11,138 bases of DNA from CAJBIL01 sp044359525 (GTDB lineage: Bacteria; Pseudomonadota; Gammaproteobacteria; Burkholderiales; Rhodocyclaceae), in the NCBI GenBank assembly GCA_044359525.1, contig JBIKLY010000100.1, positions 1 to 11,138 on the forward strand, read 5' to 3'. Below, in pieces: positions 6,149 through 11,138 of the stretch. The notes beneath the pieces were generated by a model, which saw only the letters and a program-made list of their open reading frames with translations, was not told where the DNA came from and did not search any database. Position 1 is the first letter of the stretch, and every line of letters starts with the position of its first letter. The translations under genes and the position numbers were made by a program.

Positions 6149-7885
6149 TTAATACACGTCGTGCTGTGTGTTGTAGATGTTGAACTTGCCGGTCGGTGTG
6201 ACCAGTCTTGGATCCTTGATCACAGCCTTCAGCTTGCGCGTCTTGTCGTCGACAATAACGATTGCCGAAGCTTTGTCCTTGGCGCTCCACACCGAGAACC
6301 AGACTTCGTCGCCAGCGACGTTGTATTCTGGCTGCACAACGCGGCGTGCGCCGTCGTCGGTCAGGCCGGACCAGTCGCCGATCGGCAGCACTTCAAAGCC
6401 GTCTTTCAGGTTCTTGATGTCGAATACGGCAATCGACTGGCTTTGCTTGGCGTCGGGGTTGAGCGTGGTGTCAATCCACAGGTTGCGCGACTTCGGATGC
6501 GTCTTGACGAACAGCGAGCCGCTACCCTGGCCCTTGAGCGTTTCGACAACCTTCCAGGCTTGATCCTTGTGCTTGATTGGATCGGTGCCGATCAGGCTGA
6601 TCGTCTCGTCACCGAGGTGACCCGTTGCCCAGACCGGACCAAACTTCGGATGAACAAAGTTGGCGCCGCGCCCACCGTGCGGAATCTTGCCGACATCGAC
6701 CAGTCCGGCCAGTTTGTCGTCCTTGGTATCAATTACGCCAACCTTGTTCGATGCATTGGCAGCGACCATGAAGTAGCGACCAGTTGAATCGAAACCGCCG
6801 TCGTGCAGGAAGCGGGCAACGTTGATGCTGGTGACCTTCAGGTTGTTCAGATCCTTGTAGTTAACAATCAGGATCTTGCCGGTTTCCTTGGCGGTAACCA
6901 CGAACTCGGGGTTGTAATGCGAGCCGACAATGGCTGCAACGCGCGGCTCAGGATGGTATTCCTGGGTATCCACGGTCATGCCACGGGTCGATTCGATCTT
7001 CAGCGGCTTCAGCGTTTCGCCTTCCATGATGACAAACTGCGGCGGCCAGTAGGTACCGGCAATCGCGTACTTATCTTCATAGCCCTTGAACTTGGACGTT
7101 TCAACCGAGCGCGCCTCAAGACCCACCTTGATTTCCGCGACGTTGGCCGGTTCCGGCATCCACAGGTCGATCAGGTTGATACGGGCATCACGGCCGATCA
7201 CGTACAGATAACGGCCGGATTTCGAGATGCGCGAAATATGGACTGCGTAACCGGTCTTGATGACGCTGATGATTTTCTTGGTCTTGCCGTCGATCAGCGC
7301 GATCTCGCCAGCGTCACGCAGGGTGACCGAGAACAGGTTGTCGAGGTCGAGATTGTTCATCTTCTTGGTCGGGCGCTTGCTCGGCGGAATCAGCACTTTC
7401 TGCGAGGCGAGCATTTCCTTCATACCCCATTCCGGCGGGGTTGGCGGCTCCTGCTGCACGTAACGCGCCATCATGTCGACTTCGGCGTCGTTCAGTTCGC
7501 CGGAGGTGCCCCAGTTGGGCATGCCGCCAGCCGATCCGTACTTGATGAAAACCTTGAGGTATTCGGTACCGCTTTCCAGGGTCTTGTCGGTAGTCAAAGG
7601 TTTGCCGGTGGCGCCTTTGCGCAACACGCCATGGCAGCCCGCGCAGCGCTGGAAGTAGATGTTCTTGGCCTTGTCGAACTCATCCTTGGTCATCGGAGGC
7701 GCTTTAGGGTTCACGTTCTGGTGCATATCGGCGTGTGCCAGTGGCGAACTCGCGGCCTGATAGTTTGATTCTTCAGCGCTCACCTTCGGTTTTGCCGCAT
7801 CCTGGGCGTATACATTGCTTAGCGCCAAAGGCAGTGTCAGTGCAAAGAGCACCCCCACCTTGCGCCATGTTGCATAGGTCTTCAT
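6149..7885 (-). CDS. nirS: Cytochrome cd1 nitrite reductase
   Basis: The product is the periplasmic enzyme that reduces nitrite to nitric oxide in denitrification. The 578-residue precursor has a signal peptide (about 1-27, 'VLFALTLPLALSNVYA'), then a cytochrome c domain with heme-binding C81-AGC-H85 and likely axial Met122 in 'GGMPNW'. The rest is an eight-bladed propeller that binds heme d1. H216 in 'GYAVHISR' is the probable d1 ligand. H311 ('HPEPR'), H323 ('GSHYNPEF') and H361 ('FLHDGG') are candidates for the active-site histidines. The C-terminus 'TPTGKFNIYNTQHDVY' is characteristic. ATG 7885 is preferred over an in-frame TTG at 7891 because GAGGG in the upstream RNA lies about 9 nt before the ATG. 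The gene stands alone, divergent from nirJ-nirN, with a terminator just downstream; no cytochrome c551-type electron donor gene adjoins it. Assignment is secure. Confidence 0.98.
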   Translation of the reverse strand: MKTYATWRKVGVLFALTLPLALSNVYAQDAAKPKVSAEESNYQAASSPLAHADMHQNVNPKAPPMTKDEFDKAKNIYFQRCAGCHGVLRKGATGKPLTTDKTLESGTEYLKVFIKYGSAGGMPNWGTSGELNDAEVDMMARYVQQEPPTPPEWGMKEMLASQKVLIPPSKRPTKKMNNLDLDNLFSVTLRDAGEIALIDGKTKKIISVIKTGYAVHISRISKSGRYLYVIGRDARINLIDLWMPEPANVAEIKVGLEARSVETSKFKGYEDKYAIAGTYWPPQFVIMEGETLKPLKIESTRGMTVDTQEYHPEPRVAAIVGSHYNPEFVVTAKETGKILIVNYKDLNNLKVTSINVARFLHDGGFDSTGRYFMVAANASNKVGVIDTKDDKLAGLVDVGKIPHGGRGANFVHPKFGPVWATGHLGDETISLIGTDPIKHKDQAWKVVETLKGQGSGSLFVKTHPKSRNLWIDTTLNPDAKQSQSIAVFDIKNLKDGFEVLPIGDWSGLTDDGARRVVQPEYNVAGDEVWFSVWSAKDKASAIVIVDDKTRKLKAVIKDPRLVTPTGKFNIYNTQHDVY

Positions 7886-7950
7886 TGTCAAGCACCCTCG
7901 TTGGTTGGTAAATCGATTATGTTTGGGGTAATTTTTTGTTGCCGCGACAC

Positions 7951-7990
7951 ATTACATCAAAGTGCTTTCTATTTTTTTGATCTTAAGCAA
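7951..7990 (-). promoter_or_regulatory. FNR/DNR-type box and -10 for nirS
   Basis: TTGAT-CTTA-AGCAA at 7977-7990 matches the anaerobic-regulator consensus TTGAT-N4-ATCAA at 9 of 10 positions. Reading toward nirS, TGTAAT (complement of 7951-7956) matches the -10 consensus at 5/6, 20 bp from the box. The predicted start near 7944 puts the box centre near -40, the usual activating position for FNR/DNR/NnrR-family regulators. The leader before the ATG would be about 58 nt. Confidence 0.6.
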
Positions 7991-8050
7991 ATACTGGTTA
8001 GGTGGTTTTGTCATAGACGAAGTGTTCTGCAAGCCTGATTCCATGGCGGC

Positions 8051-8092
8051 TTGATCCACGTCAAGGCTGCTCAGAAGCACCTGTTTTCTAAT
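8051..8092 (+). promoter_or_regulatory. FNR/DNR-type box and -10 for nirJ-nirN
   Basis: TTGAT-CCAC-GTCAA at 8051-8064 matches TTGAT-N4-ATCAA at 9 of 10 positions. TCTAAT at 8087-8092 matches the -10 consensus at 5/6. The 22-bp distance from box to -10 puts the box centre at -41.5 for a start near 8099, the classic class II activator layout. No good -35 is needed or seen. The box sequence cannot tell FNR from DNR or NnrR. Confidence 0.68.
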
Positions 8093-8119
8093 ACGCCGAA
8101 TACTTTTTTGGGCTTTGCC

Positions 8120-9313
8120 ATGTTCCGTATCTCCCAGTACATGCAGGAAATCGCCGCGCCGACGCCGATGGCGCCGAAGCGCAATCCACCGGCGCCGGTG
8201 GTTATCTGGAACCTGATCCGGCGTTGCAATCTGACCTGCAAGCACTGTTATTCGATTTCCGCCGACAAGGACTTTCCCGGTGAGTTATCCACCGACGAAG
8301 TATTTACGGTGATGGATGATCTGAAGCGCTTCCGTGTGCCGGTTCTCATTCTTTCCGGTGGCGAACCCTTGTTGCGGCCGGATATCTTTGATATCGCCAA
8401 GCGGGCGAAGGCGATGGGTTTTTATGTTGGCCTGTCGTCGAACGGCACGCTGGTCGATAGCTGCAATATCGACAAAATTGCCGAATGCGACTTCAACTAT
8501 GTCGGTATTTCGCTCGATGGCATCCGTGAAACGCACGACAAGTTCCGTCAGATGAAAGGTGCCTTCGAAGCTTCGCTGGCCGGCATTCGTCTGTGTCGCG
8601 ATCTTGGGTTGAAAATCGGCGTGCGCTTCACCATGACGCAGGACAACGCGCATGACCTGCCGGAGTTGCTCAAGCTGGTCGAGGACGAAGGCATCGATCG
8701 CTTCTATTTCTCGCACCTTAACTACGCCGGGCGCGGCAACAAGAATCGCAAGGACGACGCGCAGCACAAGCTGACGCGCTGGGCGATGGACCTGCTCTTC
8801 GATACCTGCTGGGAGTACCAGCAGCGCGGCCTGCACAAGGAATTCACGACCGGCAACAACGATGCCGACGGTGTTTATTTCCTCTACTGGGTGCGCAAGA
8901 ACTTCCCGGACAAAGCCGAGCACGTGCAGGCCAAGCTGCGGCAGTGGGGCGGCAATTCGTCGGGCATCAACGTGGCGAACATCGATAACCTCGGCAATGT
9001 GCATCCCGACACCATGTGGTGGCATCACACGCTGGGCAATATTCGGCAACGTAATTTCTCGGACATCTGGATGGATACTTCCGACCCCTTGCTGGCCGGT
9101 TTGAAGCAGTATCCGCGCACGGTGTCCGGGCGCTGTGGTCAGTGCATCCATTTCGATATCTGCAACGGCAACACCCGCGTCCGCGCGCAGCAGATGACCG
9201 GCGATGCGTGGGCTGAAGATCCCGGCTGTTATCTCGATGACGAGGAAATCGGCGTCGCGCCGGGTGGCGAGCGTCTGACCGTCACTCCTTACGTGAAAAT
9301 CCGGAGAGTCTGA
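8120..9313 (+). CDS. nirJ: Radical SAM heme d1 biosynthesis protein NirJ
   Basis: This 397-residue protein is the radical SAM enzyme of heme d1 formation, acting in the cytoplasm on a siroheme-derived precursor (didecarboxysiroheme in the known pathway) to replace two propionate side chains with oxo groups. The radical SAM cluster motif is C36-NLT-C40-KH-C43, followed by the SAM-binding 'SGGEP' at 79-83 and 'SSNGT' at 106-110. The C-terminal region has a second set of cysteines, C339, C342, C348 and C370 ('CGQCIHFDIC' onward), typical of the auxiliary iron-sulfur cluster in NirJ and SPASM-like proteins. ATG 8120 was chosen because 'MFRISQYMQ' is the usual NirJ beginning; the frame extends upstream to a TTG at 8051, but that would run through the FNR-type box. 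The start lacks a clear Shine-Dalgarno. The stop overlaps the nirN start (TGATG). Confidence 0.95.
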   Translation: MFRISQYMQEIAAPTPMAPKRNPPAPVVIWNLIRRCNLTCKHCYSISADKDFPGELSTDEVFTVMDDLKRFRVPVLILSGGEPLLRPDIFDIAKRAKAMGFYVGLSSNGTLVDSCNIDKIAECDFNYVGISLDGIRETHDKFRQMKGAFEASLAGIRLCRDLGLKIGVRFTMTQDNAHDLPELLKLVEDEGIDRFYFSHLNYAGRGNKNRKDDAQHKLTRWAMDLLFDTCWEYQQRGLHKEFTTGNNDADGVYFLYWVRKNFPDKAEHVQAKLRQWGGNSSGINVANIDNLGNVHPDTMWWHHTLGNIRQRNFSDIWMDTSDPLLAGLKQYPRTVSGRCGQCIHFDICNGNTRVRAQQMTGDAWAEDPGCYLDDEEIGVAPGGERLTVTPYVKIRRV

Positions 9314-10890
9314 TGAACTGGCGCCTGTGGCTGTCTGCCTTCTGTCTTGCCGGCGTGGTCTCGTTGTCCAGTGCGGCAGACGTCAACGAGCTCTACAAGA
9401 CGCACTGTGTTGCCTGCCATGGCGAAGGCCGGCTCGGCGGCGTCGGTCCGGCGCTGCTGCCGGAAAACCTTGAGCGCCTGCGCAAGCCGGAAGCGCTCAA
9501 GGTCATCCTTGAGGGGCGGGTGGCGACGCAGATGCCCGGTTTTGCCGACAAGCTGAAAGTCGAAGAGGCGCAGCAACTGGCCGACTGGATCTACACCAAG
9601 GTGGTGCCGGCGCCGGTCTGGGCCGAAGCCGAAATCCGCGCCTCGCAGATCGTCGACACGCAGGCCGCCAGCTGGCCGGCGACACCCGGCCCCGGCCTGC
9701 AGGGCGCCGATCCGCTCAATCTGTTCATCGTCGTCGAGACCGGCGATCATCATGTTTCGGTACTCGATGGCGACAAGCTGGAGCGCCTGCACCGCTTCCC
9801 CAGTCGCTACGCGCTGCATGGCGGGCCGAAATTTTCGCCGGACGGGCGTTTCGTCTACTTCGCCTCGCGCGACGGCTGGATCACCAAGTACGACATCTAC
9901 AATCTGAAGGTGGTCGCCGAGATCCGCGCCGGGCTCAACACGCGCAACGCGGCGGTGTCGGGTGACGGCAAGTGGGTGATGGTCGCCAACTATCTGCCGC
10001 ACAGTCTGGTGTTGCTCGACGCCCAAGACCTCAGTCTGGTGAAGATTCTGCCGACCCTGAACGCCAAGGGTGACAAGACCTCGCGCGTTTCGGCGGTCTA
10101 TGATGCGGCGCCGCGCCAGAGCTTTGTCGCCGCGCTGAAGGACGTGCCGGAAGCCTGGGAAATCAGCTATGACCCGAATGCCGAGCCGGTCAACGAAGGT
10201 CTGGTGCATGATTTTCAGTACAAGGAGGGCGATTTCAAACCGGGCCTGTTCTACCCGCGCCGAACCCTGCTGAAAGATTTTCTCGACGACTTTTTCTTCA
10301 CCCAGAACTACGCCTTCATTCTCGGCTCGTCGCGTTCGGCGACCAAGGGGCAGGTGATCTTCCTCGACGGGCGCAAGAAAGTTGCCGATCTGGACATGCC
10401 GGGAATGCCGCATCTCGGCTCGGGGATTACCTGGAAATGGACCGATGCGACAGGCAAGGAGCGCAACGTGATGGCCTCGCCGAATCTGAACGAAGGCCTG
10501 ATTTCCGTCATCGATCTGGATACCTTTGAAAACATCAAGCAGATCAAGACGCGCGGGCCGGGTTTCTTCATGCGCAGCCATGAGAACAGCCGCTATGCCT
10601 TCACCGATTCGATGATGAGCAAAGAGTACAAAAACTACCTGCAGGTGATCGACAAGCAGACGCTGGAAGTCGTGCATGAGTTCAAGGCCGAGCCGGGGCA
10701 AACGCTGGCGCACGTCGAATTCACCCGCGACGGCCGCTATGCGCTGGCCAGCCTGTGGGAGATGGACGGCGCGCTGGTGGTCATTGACACCAGAACGCTC
10801 AAGGAAGTGAAGCGCATCCCGGCGAAGAAGCCGGTCGGCAAGTACAACGTCTGGAACAAGATCACGCGCTCCGAAGGTACGTCGCATTAA
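9313..10890 (+). CDS. nirN: NirN, c-type cytochrome with heme d1-binding propeller (dihydro-heme d1 dehydrogenase)
   Basis: This 525-residue periplasmic protein is a NirS paralogue that in studied denitrifiers performs the last heme d1 step, oxidation of dihydro-heme d1, and helps deliver the cofactor to NirS. A signal peptide covers about 1-21 ('LSAFCLAGVVSLSSA'). The cytochrome c domain has C32-VAC-H36 and likely axial Met74 in 'TQMPGF'. The propeller follows from about 135, with H169 ('YALHGGPKFSPDG') and H367 ('MPHLGSG') as candidate d1-contacting histidines. The ending 'VGKYNVWNKITRSEGTSH' is characteristic of NirN and differs from the NirS tail. NirF is excluded because it lacks the cytochrome c domain. 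GGAGA at 9303-9307 provides a ribosome site, and ATG 9313 overlaps the nirJ stop, so the two genes are coupled. Confidence 0.94.
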   Translation: MNWRLWLSAFCLAGVVSLSSAADVNELYKTHCVACHGEGRLGGVGPALLPENLERLRKPEALKVILEGRVATQMPGFADKLKVEEAQQLADWIYTKVVPAPVWAEAEIRASQIVDTQAASWPATPGPGLQGADPLNLFIVVETGDHHVSVLDGDKLERLHRFPSRYALHGGPKFSPDGRFVYFASRDGWITKYDIYNLKVVAEIRAGLNTRNAAVSGDGKWVMVANYLPHSLVLLDAQDLSLVKILPTLNAKGDKTSRVSAVYDAAPRQSFVAALKDVPEAWEISYDPNAEPVNEGLVHDFQYKEGDFKPGLFYPRRTLLKDFLDDFFFTQNYAFILGSSRSATKGQVIFLDGRKKVADLDMPGMPHLGSGITWKWTDATGKERNVMASPNLNEGLISVIDLDTFENIKQIKTRGPGFFMRSHENSRYAFTDSMMSKEYKNYLQVIDKQTLEVVHEFKAEPGQTLAHVEFTRDGRYALASLWEMDGALVVIDTRTLKEVKRIPAKKPVGKYNVWNKITRSEGTSH

Positions 10891-10902
10891 GCGCTGCTGC
10901 TG

Positions 10903-11138
10903 ATGGCGCGCATCGTCCTGCTCAACAAGCCCTACGGTTTCCTCAGCCAGTTTACGCCGGAGGGGCGCTGGCGCGGGCTTGCAGATCTGCTCAAGATGCC
11001 CGGCGTCTATGTTGCCGGCCGGCTCGATGCCGACAGCGAGGGTCTGCTGCTGCTCACCGACGACGGTGGCCTGCAGGCGAAGATCGCCGAGCCGCGCCAC
11101 AAGCTGCCGAAAACCTACTGGGTGCAGGTCGAAGGCGA
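10903..11138 (+). CDS. rluE: 23S rRNA pseudouridine synthase, RluE-like, partial at right edge
   Basis: The first 78 codons of a pseudouridine synthase of the RsuA/RluE/RluB/RluF group are present, and the gene continues past the window. It opens directly with the catalytic domain ('IVLLNKPYGFLSQFTPEGRW'), with no N-terminal S4 domain. That short start and the 'LSQFTPE' segment resemble RluE, which modifies a uridine in domain V of 23S rRNA. The catalytic aspartate is Asp42 in 'GRLDADSEGLLLLT', and 'KTYWVQVEG' follows at 70-78. It starts 12 bp after the nirN stop with a poor ribosome site, so some read-through from the nir operon is likely, although its role is housekeeping. The symbol rests on the N-terminal half only. 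Confidence 0.88.
   Translation, partial: MARIVLLNKPYGFLSQFTPEGRWRGLADLLKMPGVYVAGRLDADSEGLLLLTDDGGLQAKIAEPRHKLPKTYWVQVEG

Noticed and set aside
6803..7768. A 321-codon plus-strand open frame across nirS
   Set aside because: It is antisense to nirS, which is unambiguous, and carries no independent signal.
7885..7891. TTG at 7891 as the nirS start
   Set aside because: It sits only about 3 nt from the GAGGG ribosome site, too close, whereas ATG 7885 has normal spacing.
9289..11100. A 603-codon open frame on the minus strand opposite nirN and rluE
   Set aside because: Its composition is that of a GC-rich antisense shadow (rich in Arg, Gln, His and Asp-Leu runs), it lacks any domain, and it covers the well-supported nirN gene.

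Overview
The window looks like chromosomal DNA from a GC-rich, denitrifying betaproteobacterium. The gene styles (NirS, NirJ, NirN, an ABC protein resembling the 'cyanophycin-associated' type) suggest Rhodocyclales, for example the Dechloromonas/Azonexus/Accumulibacter group. That placement comes from recognised protein families, not from a database search. Coding density is high. No tRNA, rRNA, CRISPR array, transposase or prophage gene is visible, and no gene-free gap exceeds about 240 bases.

Left block (1-3477). The minus strand carries the N-terminal part of an ABC half-transporter that runs off the left edge. Divergent from it is a plus-strand operon: an ArsR-type repressor fused to a rhodanese domain, a DsrE-family sulfur-carrier-like protein, and an MFS transporter. 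The regulator's promoter overlaps an imperfect 22-bp palindrome, which suggests autoregulation by a persulfide- or sulfide-responsive repressor.

Middle block (3478-6126). A 233-bp spacer is built around a long inverted repeat of the 'CGCAAAGGCGCAAAG' type. Two overlapping PLP-enzyme genes follow: a gamma-family cystathionine/methionine-type enzyme and a NifS/IscS-like cysteine desulfurase that starts at GTG inside the end of its neighbour. A strong bidirectional terminator closes this unit. Rhodanese, DsrE, a C-S-bond PLP enzyme and a desulfurase lying together suggest a local sulfane-sulfur handling neighbourhood. That functional link is inference.

Right block (6149-10890). nirS (cytochrome cd1 nitrite reductase, minus strand) is divergent from nirJ-nirN (heme d1 maturation, plus strand). 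The 234-bp spacer between them holds two FNR/DNR-type boxes. Each sits about 40 bp upstream of a plausible -10 element, one for each direction, so the enzyme and its cofactor-maturation genes appear to be switched on together under low oxygen or nitric oxide. The other heme d1 genes (nirE, nirDLGH, nirF) and the NirS electron donors are not in this window. A 23S rRNA pseudouridine synthase of the RluE type begins 12 bp after nirN and runs off the right edge.

Nothing here is clearly a wholly new system. The most interesting parts are the ArsR-rhodanese/DsrE/MFS operon with its palindromic operator, the desulfurase pair beside it, and the paired anaerobic promoters between nirS and nirJ.
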